DNA of 64,000 nt from Gnetum montanum (GCA_015680685.1 MNCI01009146.1:463931-527930); one strand, 5' to 3'. Positions 1 through 11,080 are shown, counted from the stretch's first letter. Numbers and translations are program-made. The notes: a model not told the origin generated them from the sequence alone.

Positions 1-220
1 TTCACAATTTCTTCTTTACAATGCTCTTCTCCCAAGACTCAAAGTGTGTCTCCAAGTGAGAGCCCAAGTGTGATCCAAAAATGAGACCCCAAGTGATGTT
101 TTTCCCTCCTTGACCCCTGAAGCCTTTTTATAGGGTTCAAAGGTAGGTAGGTAAGTTACAAAATATCTTGGGTGGTTATAACCACCATAGAGAGAAAAAA
201 GCTGTAGGTGACAGGTGTCC

Positions 221-277
221 CATTTAGTTGCCAAGTGTCTTCATTTAGTTGCCAAGTGTCTTCATTTAGTTGCCAAG
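221..277. repeat. 21-bp tandem repeat, about 2.7 copies
   Basis: The unit CATTTAGTTGCCAAGTGTCT(T) occurs at 221-241, 242-262 and, diverging at its end, 263-277. Looser relatives (ttagttgacaagtg) continue to about 420. The surrounding 1-480 is non-coding and looks like part of a decayed repeat, possibly an LTR, but no termini or partner copy are visible. The short open frames that cross it are explained by the repeat. Confidence 0.8.
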
Positions 278-477
278 TCATTACCATGGAGATAAAAAAG
301 TTGTAGTTGACAAGTGTCCCATTTAGTTGACAAGTGGCCATTGTGGAGATAAAAAGGCTATAGTTGACAAATGGCCTTGGTGGTGGTTATAACCACCATT
401 TCAATTGACAAGTGTTCAATTCACATGGGATTTTGAACAATTGTTGCACAAATTCCCCTTTTATAAATGGTAATAAT

Positions 478-1810
478 ATATACATATATTTGACAAAGGA
501 GTAGACAAGAATTCCATAGGCTTCCAAAAAAATGCATAAAAACAAAAAGAACTACTTGTAATAACAAGTTCAATTTTTGCTAAATTTGAGATGATAGATG
601 CTCTGGCTTTGTCATCCTGTGTAAGGCTCGATCTTGATTAGAGTCTTTGGCACTTGGTTAATATTTTCATCATGTCCGGTGCAAAAGAGATATGTTTTTG
701 TAAAACTGAAAAATTCCTTTTCAATGCTTTTGCAATCAAATATTTGATAGTATCCATCTTTCAAGGCCTATAATAGCTATGAACTGCCACCACCGTAATC
801 GTTGTCATCTGCAGCGGCCATGAAGTGCCATCTCTGTCTCTGTCTCTATCATGGTCTCGCTCCCGCTCCTTGTCTCTACGTCTCTCCATTGTCATAGGAG
901 CAAGGGCTCTTGCAGGGCTCCCCTCCTGAGAGAGTTGTTGCCACTCTGTTGCTGGACCAGCGCAAAGAGCAAATTTTACATAGTAACAAAAGCCACTTTA
1001 CTAGACCCATGGCCACGGTGCCTCCTTGGAAATTGCAGTCCAGCATCAAGTCTCACAGCATAATTGCCACCATTCCACCACCGCTCGGCCTCCATTGCAC
1101 TGTCGCTGCTCTGCTGCCACTCCGTGCTATTTGTGTCTGCCTCGCTGTGTTGGTGCTCTATGCCAGGCCTGCCTCATTTGTTGGTTTTATTTTTGTTGCG
1201 CCTACTTGTGCTAGGTCTATTGTGGTTTGTTGGTTTTCGACTCTACTGCTTCTTGATTTAGGGTAATGCCGCCAAATTTTGTTGGTGATCGCTCACTTCC
1301 CAACCATTCTACGAACTGACCAACGAGTTGCATGAGCCCAAGAAATTTCCAGCTGCTAGGTTTTTATCCAAATTTTGGGTTATTTGCCTCATTCTTCCAT
1401 AATTATGTTAATTCAGTTTGGAAATACCAAGGTTTGGTGTCTTCTCATATGCTTGCTATTAGTTTAATTGATTCTTGCATCAGCAGCAGTCGCTGAATTC
1501 ATACATTGCAATGGCATTATTTTGAGGAGAAAATTAGCTGCATTGAAAGTGTCAGTGGCTGCAACGAGTTCTTGGAGGGAGAGTTTTAAAAACTATTCAC
1601 CCCACTTGGGAATCTGTAATTTAGCCTTTTTGTTTTTCCTTTTATGAAATAGGATACCTATACAAACCAGCAAAAGGAAAACTAGTTGAAAGGTTGTTAA
1701 CGAGCACAATTTTCACAATTCTACTGATCCTCACATTTTAGAGAATTGGTGATGATGTTGTACAAACATGACTTGGCTGCTGTTCCATGAAATGGCCAAA
1801 ATGTGCCAAC
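478..1810. other. non-coding stretch, no recognisable gene
   Basis: This interval has a C- and T-rich, somewhat GC-richer part (about 780-1290) with CTCTGTCTCTGTCTCT-type runs. A 118-codon open frame at 910-1266 (plus) has no recognisable domain; its hydrophobic composition follows from T- and C-rich sequence. The rest is AT-rich with nothing recognised. Confidence 0.5.
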
Positions 1811-1812
1811 AA

Positions 1813-1885
1813 CCCCTACACTCAACCATACGAATACGAGCAGTTCATGCACGATCCGGTCAAACTCCATAGATGGGCTAGTTGT
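1813..1885 (-). repeat. relic of an Athila-like LTR 3' end
   Basis: Read on the minus strand, this resembles the last part of the element 1 LTR (6105-6160). It shares the core GTATTCGTATGGTTGAG, followed by tgtagg, and the preceding gtgcatgaa. No further LTR sequence could be followed to the left or right, so it is a fragment. Confidence 0.5.
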
Positions 1886-2110
1886 GATATCTATATAGTT
1901 GCTCATTGATCGCAGTTCGCTATCTTCACAAATGGACTAGTACTATCTTTGTCATGTATGGTTTAGTCCAGAGTGAGGTGTATGATGTGTTCCTAAACTA
2001 ATACTACTCCTCGAGACAATGGAAAATAATCTTAACTATGCTAGAAGGAAAAGGGGGAGAGAGTTAACCTAAGAGGAGATAGGGAGAGAGAATCAAAGCT
2101 ACCCTAAGTG

Positions 2111-2640
2111 TGATGAGCATCCATTCCTTAATCATTTCTACACATCTTGGACCTCATGCATGATTACCACTAGGATTACCAAGTGCATGGCCCAAGTACA
2201 CTACTGGGATACCAAGTAGTCACACGTAGATGCTCATGATTAAGTCATACTCATTACACATTTAATAATGATAAAGAGCAATAACAATTAAGTAATTAGA
2301 CTAAGTGAATGCTGCAATGATGAAGTAATCTCAATCTTTATTTTCAATCATGTGTGTGTCTGAGTACGTCACACTCGAATAAAGGATGTCGTACAATTAC
2401 AATCATCACACTTTGAGCATGCACTAGGAGAAAGGGTTGAGAAGGACTAAAATGAAAACTAAAAACTAACTAAAAAACCTATTGACTCCTTCATATGTCA
2501 AAAGGTGTATTTATAGGCGTGCACAAGAGTCATGATATCGTGTACCTGATATTGTTACTTAGGTCACAATATTGCGTACCTGATATCATGGATCCGATAT
2601 CGGGGGTCTGATATCGGAGCCCAATGAATCCAATTCATCA
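2111..2640 (-). mobile_element. isolated Athila-like LTR (solo or truncated)
   Basis: It starts TGATGAGC and ends TTCATCA on the plus strand, i.e. TG...CA LTR termini in minus orientation. Read on the minus strand it has a TATA box (CCTATAAATACA, near 2508-2519), an AATAAAG-like motif and phrases shared with the LTRs of elements 1 and 2, for example the 'ctaggattaccaagtg' type near 2170. U3 carries a 14-bp array at 2533-2622. It is only 530 bp against 795-946 bp for the other LTRs, and lacks the conserved gttgag end. Flanking pentamers (aagtg and gtagt) do not match, so a clean solo-LTR event is not shown. It abuts the copia RT relic on its right. Confidence 0.7.
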
Positions 2641-2650
2641 GTAGTATTAA

Positions 2651-3210
2651 CTAGGTTTGTGAATTTTTCTTTAGATAAATACAAAGGTTTTTTTTAGTCC
2701 TCACAAAACCAAAACTTATCATGCAATAATCAAATTTCTTATACCACATCCTAGGGGATTGCTTCAACCCATACAAGAATTTCAGCAAGTGACATATCAT
2801 GTTCTCCTTGCCCTTATATACATAGGCTTCAAGTTGTTGCATGTAGATTTCTTCATCTAGATATCCATGAAGAAATTCAATCTTAACATTCATCTATTCA
2901 AGTTTAAGATCTAAAGCAACCACAAAAGAGATTAAAGATCTTATGGATGTTAACTTTACCATTGGTGCAAAGACTTCGTCATAGTCAATACCCTCCTTTT
3001 TAAGAGTATTGCTCTATTACCAACCTTTCCTTGTATATTTTTCCTTCTTTTACCTTGAAAAGCCATCTACAACCAATAGGTTTTCTTCCAGGAGGAAGCT
3101 TAATAAGTTCTATATCTTATTTTTCATTAGTTATTTCATTTCCTCAACTATATCATTTTTCCAAGCTTTACTAACTTTTGAATTACAAGCTTCTTTATTG
3201 GTTTGAGGAG
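2651..3210 (-). pseudogene. copia-type reverse transcriptase relic
   Basis: Part of the reverse transcriptase of a Ty1/copia retrotransposon, which copies element RNA into cDNA. Minus-strand translation shows copia RT landmarks in order: AWKNDIVEEM, then GIDYDEVFAPM near 2990-2960, a degraded form of the DVKTAFLNG block (NVKIEFLHGYLDEEIYMQQ), and YGLKQSPRMWYKKFD at about 2740-2780. The last 80 codons (2893-2651) are open; upstream there are frameshifts and stops (WLF.., 3100-3000). The YVDD catalytic block and RNase H are absent because the frame runs into the LTR at 2640. It continues the gag-protease relic on the right and is non-functional. Confidence 0.85.
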
Positions 3211-3299
3211 CATCAGTAATACACATATTATATGAATCTAAGTACTCATGTATTCATTTACCCAAGTTGACCTTCTCAATAGCTAATCTTCTTCTTGAG

Positions 3300-4060
3300 G
3301 TGTATCTTCCATCAGATCAATTTTATCATCAACTTATTCTTTAATTATACCTTTCTCTTGAAGAATATTGATGGACTTTTCTTCCACATGCCCAAGTCTT
3401 CAATGCCATAGATTCGTGGTGAACTTCTCTTTCTAAGCATAAAGGACTTCAAATTTATTAGTCATTGTAACAACATTCAACCAGTATACTCTCCTACTTC
3501 CTTCTTTATATCCTAGCTATGATGGATTTTCCCTGAAAAATTTTACATCTCTTGTTTCCAAATAATACAAATAGGTGAAAATCATCAAAATTATCCACCG
3601 ATAATAAGTTTTTGATGAGCTCAATGATATGATATACCTTGGGAATTATAATTATTCTACTATTTTAGGATAACTTTACTTTACCATAGCCCTTAACAGT
3701 ACATGTTTCATCATTCCTAAGAAAAACAAGAGTAAACATAGCTTTATGATATTCAGAAAACCATTCTCTTTTAGATGTAAAGCTATATGAAGCACATGAA
3801 TCAATATATTAGTAATTACAATTGAAGTTACCTTCAGTTATGACTACACAAAAATCTAGTATTTCTTCATTAGCATCTTTAGAAGAACCAAATCCAACAT
3901 CTTTCTCCTTTTTCTTTATGAATTTGGAATACTTCCTTAAGTGGCCATGCTTCTGACAATTCCAACACTTTGGTGTTCTCTTGGAAGCATCATCAACAAC
4001 TTTCTTGAATTACTTGATTGTTATTTTCCTAGTCCTTTAGTCACCAATTCTTAAGTAGGT
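3300..4060 (-). pseudogene. copia zinc knuckle, protease and pre-integrase relic; integrase core deleted
   Basis: Minus-strand translation gives a zinc knuckle (CWNCQKHGHLRK, about 3955-3985) whose last Cys is Tyr. Next comes a protease active-site block YIDSCASYSFTSKREWFS (about 3765-3820), equivalent to the copia WxLDSGAS...REWF motif. A pre-integrase block LWHxRLGHVEEKSINILQEKG lies near 3355-3415. Directly after it the frame enters an acidic linker of the kind that normally follows integrase (EDTPQEED..RRST). The DDE catalytic core, usually several hundred residues, is therefore missing. Stops and shifts are frequent. Confidence 0.75.
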
Positions 4061-4061
4061 G

Positions 4062-4635
4062 CAAGCTTAGAACACTTTCTTCGAAGTTCTTCAGTTATTA
4101 CTCATCCTACAACTTCATCAAGTTCTAAAGAGGTACTTGTACTGGTAATATTTTGAACAATATTTTCCTATGAATCAAGAAGTGATTATAACAAGGTAAT
4201 ACATTGATCTTCTTCATTTATCTTACTATCATTTGATTGTAATTTTTTCACGACAGTATTGAAATTAGTAAGATGAGATGCAATAGTATTATTTTCAGTT
4301 ATCTTTAATAACAATAATTGCATTTTAAGATGCAATTTATTTGAGTAAGAAATAGATTGATATATCTTACTCACAAAATTCCATAATCCCTTTGTAGTCT
4401 CTTCTTCTTGTAAATTTACAAGTATAAGATTAAAAATACCTTTACAACTTGTTCCCAAAGCTAGATGATCTAATTGATTCCAGTATTCAACTTTCATGCT
4501 CTATGGTTTAGTTTCAATGATGCATATATCTTGTTTCTTTTCAACCAATAAATCCTCCATCCTTGGCTTCCAAAGATTATAGTTGATGACATTGAACTTT
4601 TCTATTTCTTCAATGTACTTTGCACTTCTTGCCAT
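4062..4635 (-). pseudogene. copia gag relic (UBN2-type)
   Basis: Gag is the capsid precursor of a Ty1/copia element. The probable start ATG is at 4633-4635 (MARSAKYIEEIEKFN). The body contains NYNLWKPRMEDLL, then LWNFVSKIYQSISYSNKLHL and LLLLKITENNTIASHLTNFN. These match the UBN2/gag-polypeptide-of-copia layout (W..L...Y....... N...L..Q...LKM.E...I..H...F). One open stretch of 103 codons runs 4497-4186, with an in-frame stop before it. The PBS lies about 45 bp upstream. It is a decayed relic. Confidence 0.85.
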
Positions 4636-4678
4636 CTTAATGCACTTAATAAGAAAAGAGACTTGGTAATCAAATCAA

Positions 4679-4694
4679 CCTTTCTTGATACCAA
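4679..4694 (-). promoter_or_regulatory. copia primer-binding site (tRNA-iMet type)
   Basis: The minus strand reads TTGGTATCAAGAAAGG. Copia elements use the initiator tRNA-Met, whose complement begins TGGTATCAGAGC, so the first nine bases fit. It lies just upstream of the gag relic start and next to TGTTAA at 4697, the expected inner LTR end in this orientation. Confidence 0.7.
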
Positions 4695-4696
4695 TT

Positions 4697-5304
4697 TGTT
4701 AATTTACACCTTGATTAAGTAAGATAATAAAGTAGTAGCAAGTGGTAGAAATAGANTTTTCATGCTTTGGGTAAAAGCCAAACTATGAAGTTATAATTCA
4801 TAATTAATCATGCCTAAATTTGGTGTGAGAGGTTACATATCATTTTGACATATTACATACTTTGGGATTTTTTATTTTTAGTCAACATGCTAAGAATAAT
4901 TTGCCAACATGATAATCATTACAACATTTAAAAAAAGACACCTAATAAAATAAACATTTAAAAATCTAGAGAATATTGAAATTTAAGAGTATTGAACAAC
5001 AATGTTATATTATAACTTATCCATCTTATAAAAATGAATGTAGATAATCTAAGAGGGAATTAGAGAGAGGAAAAAGATAAAGCTTTATCACTGCAACTTG
5101 GCAAAGAATCATACAAAGATCATGAGGATGATAACCTTAATATATAGTGAAAGACAAACCAACACTGACTACTCTATAAAATAAAGAGGTTCCAAAGGAA
5201 AGAGGAGAGGAGGCAAGAAATTTTCAAAGGAAAAAGAAGAGACATGAAGGCTCTAGGTAAGCATAACGAGAGAAAGAAAATTACCAATTATAATATCTTC
5301 AACA
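4697..5304 (-). other. probable copia 5' LTR or flank, not resolved; contains N at 4756
   Basis: The sequence next to the copia PBS should be its 5' LTR in minus orientation, beginning TGTTAA at 4697. No second copy was found in the window, so its far end cannot be set. It is AT-rich with no coding potential. A single N at 4756 marks an unresolved base or join. Confidence 0.4.
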
Positions 5305-5382
5305 TCATTCATCATTATTTACTCAATCTTGGAAGTTGAATAGTAATAATTAAAGGCATTTACTATTTCTATCATATGTTAG
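5305..5382 (+). repeat. left part of a copia-type LTR interrupted by element 1
   Basis: This segment matches the reverse complement of 47700-47780, part of the LTR of the copia relic at 44.8-47.8 kb. Shared features include ttcatcattattta..., aatcttggaagttgaatag and tttactatttc.atcatat.ttag. The match stops exactly at the element 1 LTR (5383) and resumes at 15218, so element 1 split it. Confidence 0.75.
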
Positions 5383-6177
5383 TGATGAACCACGATATCG
5401 CGTCAACCATGTGATGTTGGATACCCAATATTGTGGCCTGCCTCCTTGCCTATAAATAAGAGGAGACACCCTTGGTTTCCACATTAGAAGTTAGTCCCTT
5501 AGCCAAATTCTTACCAAATGTTCCCTCTAGAGTTAGAATTATTTCTGCATGCCCACAGTATGAGTCATAGAGTGAATGGATCTTTATTCGAGCATTGTGT
5601 ACCTAAGCACCCTTTGTGTACGACAATAAAGACGAACTTTATGATAAAACTTGTAGCATATAGAATAGATTAATTAGTGTTAATTATTTTTTAATGCTTA
5701 CCTAGTTAATGAATGATTTCTATCACCCTACAACTCTCTTAGTTAAATACACTCAGTACGACTACTTCGAGCATGTGTGTAGTGCTTGGTAACCTAGTAA
5801 TGGTTAGCGTTTGGTAATCCCAGTAGCGTTGTAGTGGTTTAGGATGTGTACGATAAGTGGGAACAGATACTGGTGTTAGGAATACTTAGAACCTAGTTAA
5901 TGAATAATTAAATTAGATTAGTTACTTAGTTATCTCTCTCCCATTCCTTATTAGGGCAAGATATAAAACACATAAAAACCATAAAAATCATATGCCTCAA
6001 GCTTACTTAACCACCATACAACTATGATATACAAGTAAGTTTGGGAAGACAATAATTAACCAACCCCTTATCATTCCACAAAGGAGCATAGGCACTTAGT
6101 CCTTGGAATTCAACCAGATTGTGCATGAAACGCTTGTATTCGTATGGTTGAGCGTAGGGGTACCGCGCTACTTATCA
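5383..6177 (+). repeat. element 1 5' LTR (795 bp)
   Basis: Begins TGATGAAC and ends CTTATCA directly before the PBS. U3 holds a 14-bp-period array (5391-5432, three units) followed by a TATA box TATAAATAAG (5451-5460). A polyadenylation-like AATAAAG sits near 5622. It is 28 bp shorter than the 3' LTR, exactly the two missing array units. Confidence 0.92.
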
Positions 6178-6197
6178 TTGGTGCCATTGCTAGGGAC
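6178..6197 (+). promoter_or_regulatory. element 1 primer-binding site (tRNA-Asp type)
   Basis: The sequence TTGGTGCCATTGCTAGGGAC directly follows the LTR. The complement of plant tRNA-Asp 3' end is TGGCGCCGTTGCCGGGG, the primer known for Athila elements. All four differences are C-to-T or G-to-A, and all fall in CpG dinucleotides of the canonical site. Confidence 0.85.
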
Positions 6198-6309
6198 TTA
6201 GTTGTTTGTGCACTAAGTAGAACTTAGAAAATCATTTACATCATTTGAATGAACCCTTAGGGTTGATTAAGAAAAAGATAATAGTACATTGCACACTGAA
6301 CAAGACAAG

Positions 6310-8640
6310 ATGTCTTCTTCTTTGCACAAAAGCACCTCACCACCTAGGACTAACACAAGAAGCAATCGATAGTAGGATGCACATGACGTTGATCCACCAA
6401 TCCCTCAATTTTGTGTGGTATACATTCATCCCAATGAATATGTACCCAACTTCACCTTTATTCTCCACCAAGATGAACAACTACGTTGGCATGACTTGAA
6501 AGGTAACATAGTGTTACCTCCTGACCGTTCAATTCCAAGTATGTTTCTTCATGCTTTCACACGAATAGGCATGCAACACTTACATGTAGAGTACATTGTA
6601 CAGGACTATGATTCAAGAGACTATCATCCTACAGAAGCGCAACATCAAAGGGATTTGCAACAGGAGAAACACCATAAGTCCTTGAAGAGAAAATGGTCTA
6701 AGGATGCCCCCCATGTTTTAAGTGAAATTCAGGTTGATGAACTTGCCCCAGGTAGTAACCCACATAATGATGTTTCTTCCCTTGACTTTGGCCAAGGGGT
6801 TGTGTATTAGAACCTTCATTCTACTATTCACAAGCTAGGTGCTGATACCAATAGACATAAAGTGTCCAAAAAAGGAACATGGACACATGACAAAGGTGGG
6901 CATTTTGATCGCAATCGCGATTGAGGCAGAGACCACCAAAGAGAAGGTAGTAGACATTGTCATGGTGGCAGTTCTCCTTCTTCTTCAACTTCATTGTCTC
7001 CTTCATCCTCTCCTTCCATGTTTAGATGTAGCCATAGAGAAATAGATTGTGAGGATAAGGGCAAACAAAGTGAAAGTCACAGATGAGACAACCAAGACAG
7101 AAAATGAGGGCACTCTAGGGAATCATGTCACAAAAGAAGGGAGAGTAGGGAACTGCATAGGCACAATAGACGCTATGAATGAGACGAACATGATAACCCC
7201 TACTCACTATTGGAAGCATGCTAGATATAACTAAGGCTATGAGAGTTCCAACAAGGCACCAAAAATATAGTAGGATTAAGAGGTTGACATGAATAACATC
7301 CCACGATTTGAAGGGGGATATAACATTGATCCTCAAAATCACTTACAAGCATTTCACGATGTGTGTGCCTTGGAAAACATAGAAAAAAAGTGGCAAACAC
7401 TTAAGTTGTTCCCATGGAAACTAATAAAAGAAGCTAAAAGATGGTACTGGAATCCATTCGTAGGTGGAGTACCATGTTATAACTGTTCAATGATAAGTAC
7501 CAAATGGACTCCTGGGTGTCTAACCTGCAAAAGAAAATCCAAGGATGGAAACAAGGAAGTCATGAATGCTTGGATGCTACCATGGGCCATTATTATGTAG
7601 TATTATATCATTGTCCTGGCCATGGTTATTTGTAGTGAGATCAACTACGCCATCTTGTAGATGGGCTTAGGCATGAAACAAGAAGAACCCTTGGGACTTA
7701 TGCCTAAGGAAGGTTATCTAAGCTTAGGTCTCATCAAATCCATAAACTACTGGAGCAAGTTGTTAAAGAAGAAGGTGAGCTACAAAAGAGAGAGAGAGAG
7801 TGCAAAAGAATATAATTAACATCCTTCCCTCTGAAAGAAGGGAGTAAGATTTTGTGAGGATGAGGAAGAGTCACCACTCGAAGAGATGGTGAATAGGAAA
7901 ACCTTGCCTATTTAAAAGTTAGCATTAGAAGTATCAGCAAAGGTAGACCAAATGTGGGACTCCCTGGATGGTAGGTTTCAAACTGTTCTTAAAGTAGTAG
8001 AGGAGTCTAGAGAGCGAGGTAGTGATCATGACAAAAGGAAAAAGAGGGAAGTAGAAAATGCATGTAACAAGGGTAAGGGTAAAGTTTCTATTATTGAAGA
8101 GGTTGTGGACTCAGATATAGATGATGATAGTGGATGCGAGATTTGTCAATATGACCATCCTAAGGGATGTTTCCCTGTGATCTCACATTTGCAGGAGTCT
8201 AGGGTGTATGCACTTAATTCATGTTTAAAAAAATGGCAAACATCCCGATGATTACCTTATCCCCAAGGTAACCCAAGGCAGTTCCATCAACCTTTAATGT
8301 ATTATCCAAGTGGAACTCCACCATAACCAATTGAGCAACATCAATAGTGGCAGCAACCACAATCATGGGGAATGCCACCACTGAGGCAACAATATCCTTA
8401 CTGGCAACTTGACTCATATGGATATTACGTGCAGCATCCAATATCCCCACGTGACTCTGTCGGTCACGTTACTCTCCAAAATCACTACCAAGCCTGTGAG
8501 TACTATAGTACTCCCTCTCCTAGGGGTGACATTCCACAAGTGTACCATCCTTCCAATCCGGCCACATCTCTCCCACCAATAGCTCCATTACCACCTACTC
8601 TAGCAATGCAAGGTGAACTCCCTGCTTAGCTACAACAACA
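6310..8640 (+). pseudogene. Athila-like gag (element 1), decayed
   Basis: Gag is the capsid and nucleocapsid precursor. The ATG at 6310 (MSSSLHKSTSPP) is chosen because its frame leads, through two TAG stops, into a 131-codon open block 6415-6810 (YIHPNEYVPNFTFILHQDEQ) that is conserved in element 2. A Ser- and His/Arg-rich spacer follows. The capsid core near 7289-7560 begins PRFEGGYNIDPQNHLQAFHD and contains FPWKLIKEAKRWYW, the Retrotrans_gag (PF03732) pattern. A charged helix block runs 7952-8130. A zinc knuckle CEICQYDHPKGC at 8135-8170 has spacing CX2CX3HX3C. A Pro/Gln/Tyr-rich tail runs to about 8620. Several frameshifts separate these blocks. Confidence 0.85.
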
Positions 8641-8789
8641 CAATGCCACAAGGGTGGTTAATCCTCAACCTAATGTTGGTTTTGACAATCATACAAAGAA
8701 AATATCTTTCTTCAAAACCAACAGTTCAACCAAACCTTTGCAATCCCAAGCGGTTGAGTCTTTGGATGTCTCCATATCAACTAAAGCTT

Positions 8790-9330
8790 CAAAACCCCCT
8801 TCGAACTTAACACTGCATTCAACGCATACGGTCATGTTAACACATGCCTTCACTGATTGGATAAAAGATGGCTACCTTCCTAGGAAATTCTATGATCTTG
8901 GGAGCCCCCTAATATATCTATAAATTGTTGGGAATGAGCCATGCAAAGCTCTTTCAGATTCAAGTTCCGGTGTCAACCTAATATCCCAAGAAATGTATAA
9001 GGCCTGGAACCTACCTCCATTAAAAATGAGCAATGTCCGTTTAGAGTTGGCCGACCATTCCATCACTATTTCCTTGGGATTAGTGGAGGACATAGTTACC
9101 ACTATTTGTGGGTGGTCATATGTAGCTAACTTCCTGGTGATTCAAGTGAATAATAGTAAGGGGGACTTCCCAATCATAATGGGAAGGGAATGTCTAAGCA
9201 CTATCGATGCACACCTAGGTATCTGCAATCTTTCCCTAGAAATATCTAAGAAAAATACTTTTGGAAGGATTAAGAAGAAGGTTCCATGCATCACATACAG
9301 TGACATAGGGTACAATTGCGTGTAGAGATC
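8790..9330 (+). pseudogene. Athila-like aspartic protease (element 1)
   Basis: This retropepsin would cut the Gag-Pol polyprotein. The frame shows the lead-in VMLTHAFTDWIKDGYLP and the active-site region ALSDSSSGVNLI, where elements 2 and 3 suggest an ancestral ALLDLGSGVNLI. The catalytic Asp is still there, but the following Leu-Gly is Ser-Ser. The flap and C-terminal part follow at 8993-9325 (VRLELADHSITISLGLVEDI, then FPIIMGREClST..LGI), equivalent to the conserved ILGRPFL block. One open stretch of 110 codons survives. Loss of the Gly makes it unlikely to be active. Confidence 0.82.
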
Positions 9331-9890
9331 ATGGTTATGTAAATTTTAACATTGCCTACATGCAATCAGTGTGCACAAATGATCAACATACAAAGGTACC
9401 TGTATCCAGCAACCACATGACAAGAAGAAACCCAGTGGCTGATAGCTGATCAAGAAATTAGCTCACTTATATGCATGGAACTAATTTAGGGTTTGACTTG
9501 CACTTACATAGATAGGCATAGATGCATTAGAGCAAGTCCACCACCAACTTCCCTGTCCTAACTTAGAAAACATCAACTGGGGGAAGTTGGAAATTCCTAA
9601 GAAATTTAAACAAGAGCCCCTAGAGCTAAAACCATTGCCCATTGGTATGGAATACATGTTCCTTAAGAATGGAAAACCAGTAATCATCAACACAAGAGTT
9701 GCTACGCAACAAAAAGAGAGTTTTCTAAAGGTAATAAACAAGTGGTCAAAAGCCTTCTCCTAGTCATATCTAGAATTAACTAGAATAGATCCTAGGATAT
9801 GCTAGCATAGGATTTACACTGACTCCTCCATGAAGCCTTGAAAACAACCACAAAGGTGATTGAACCTAAAGTTGAAGCAAGTAGTAAAAG
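9331..9890 (+). pseudogene. protease-RT linker (element 1)
   Basis: The region between protease and RT codes, in broken frames, for the usual pol linker. A plus-strand frame near 9590-9740 reads NFPKEFKQEPLELKPLP-like sequence and the next block approaches the RT N-terminus (LKQVVKEEIEKLLKVGFIYP, about 9875-9930). The minus-strand open frame across 9481-9741 is its antisense shadow. Confidence 0.55.
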
Positions 9891-10620
9891 AAGAAATTGA
9901 AAAGCTTCTAAAGGTTGGGTTCATATACCCCATTGCTGATAGCGAATGGGTTAGCCCCCTAGTAATCATGCCTAAAAGGAAGGAAAACGGAGGGTGTGCA
10001 TAGATTTTAGGCTGCTAAACATGGCAACATACAAGGATCACTTTCCATTGCCATTTTTTGACCAAGTCTTAGACACAATCGCAGGGCATTGCTATTATTG
10101 TTTTCTGGATGGTTATAACGAATACAACGAAATACAAATAGTCCTAGAAGACCAAGCCAAAACTATGTTCACCAGTCCTTGGGGAATGTTTGCATACAAA
10201 CAAATGTTGTTTGGCTTGTGCAATGCCCCTGGAATGTTTCAATGCTTAGTTCTAAACATATTCCAGCAACAAATAGGAAATGGTGTGGAATTCTTTATGG
10301 ATGACTTCTCCACTTATGGAGCAAGTTTTGATCAAGCATTAGACCGATTAGAGCAAGTGTTGAGAAGATATGTAGAAATTAATTTGAGGCTCAATTGGCA
10401 AAAAAGCCATTTGATGGTCCAAGAAGGCATAGTATTTGGACATAAAATCTCACATGCAAGGATAAAGGTAGACCCTAAGATAATCAAAGTCATCCAAGGA
10501 ATCACCCATTAACAGAAACTGTCAAATACATTTGGTCATTCTGTAGACACACTAGCTACTATAGGAGATTCGTAGAGAACTTTTTGAAGATTGCTAAACC
10601 ATTGGTAGAGCTAATGAAAA
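9875..10620 (+). pseudogene. Athila-like reverse transcriptase (element 1)
   Basis: RNA-dependent DNA polymerase. The first block is VKEEIEKLLKVGFIYP; after a shift the open 172-codon segment 9994-10512 carries MCIDFRLLNMATYKDHFPLP, FLDGYNEYNEI, EDQAKTMFTSPWGMFAYKQM, FGLCNAPGMFQ and the catalytic block FMDDFSTYGAS (YxDD variant FMDD). After it come LNWQKSHLMVQEGIVFGHKI and the start of the thumb, all in normal Ty3 RT order. The upstream catalytic Asp is in FLDGY. A frameshift at about 10000 and stops after 10512 make it non-functional, although this is the best-preserved domain of element 1. Confidence 0.9.
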
Positions 10621-10639
10621 AGGACGTACCCTCGAGTGG

Positions 10640-11080
10640 ACCAGGGAATGCGAACTAGCTTTCCAAACTCTAAAATAGAAGCTAGTAGAAACACTCATTC
10701 TACAAGCTCTTGACTGGTCTAGGATATTCCATGTCATGACTGATGCGTCCAACTATGCCTTAGGAGCTGTACTTACATAGATAGATGACTAGAAACACCC
10801 TTATTACATTCACTATGCAAGTAGAAGTATAGTTGGTGCATAACTTAACTACACTACTACAGAAAAAGAATTAATGACTATAGTGTTTGCACTAGAAAAA
10901 TTTAGGCACTATGTATTGGGGTACAAAGTATTCATATACATAGATCATAGTGCAANATGCCTTTGCGATTGATCATCGTTAAATCGAACTCTTGTAGGAT
11001 TANACGATGATCAATCGCAAAGGCATTGAGAACTTAGTTGCCAATCATTTATCTTGGTTGCACTGGGACAGTAAAGAGGA
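10640..11080 (+). pseudogene. RNase H domain with internal assembly damage (element 1)
   Basis: RNase H removes template RNA during reverse transcription. The block DASNYALGAVL (about 10742-10775) and TTEKELMTIVFALEKFRHYVLG (about 10855-10920) are clear. The next expected block, following IDHSA, is replaced between 10956 and 11003 by a sequence flanked by two Ns that includes an inverted copy of the following coding bases. The frame resumes with NRKGIENLVANHLSWL at about 11007-11060. About 80 bp of normal sequence is therefore missing here, probably from assembly. Confidence 0.8.

Noticed and set aside
910-1266. 118-codon plus-strand open frame
   Set aside because: No domain, strongly shaped by T- and C-rich composition, several overlapping frames in the same area are equally open; no promoter or homologue visible.
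10957-11026. Hairpin as a terminator or regulatory structure
   Set aside because: Arms are interrupted by Ns and one arm is simply the inverted copy of coding sequence; an assembly artefact explains it better.
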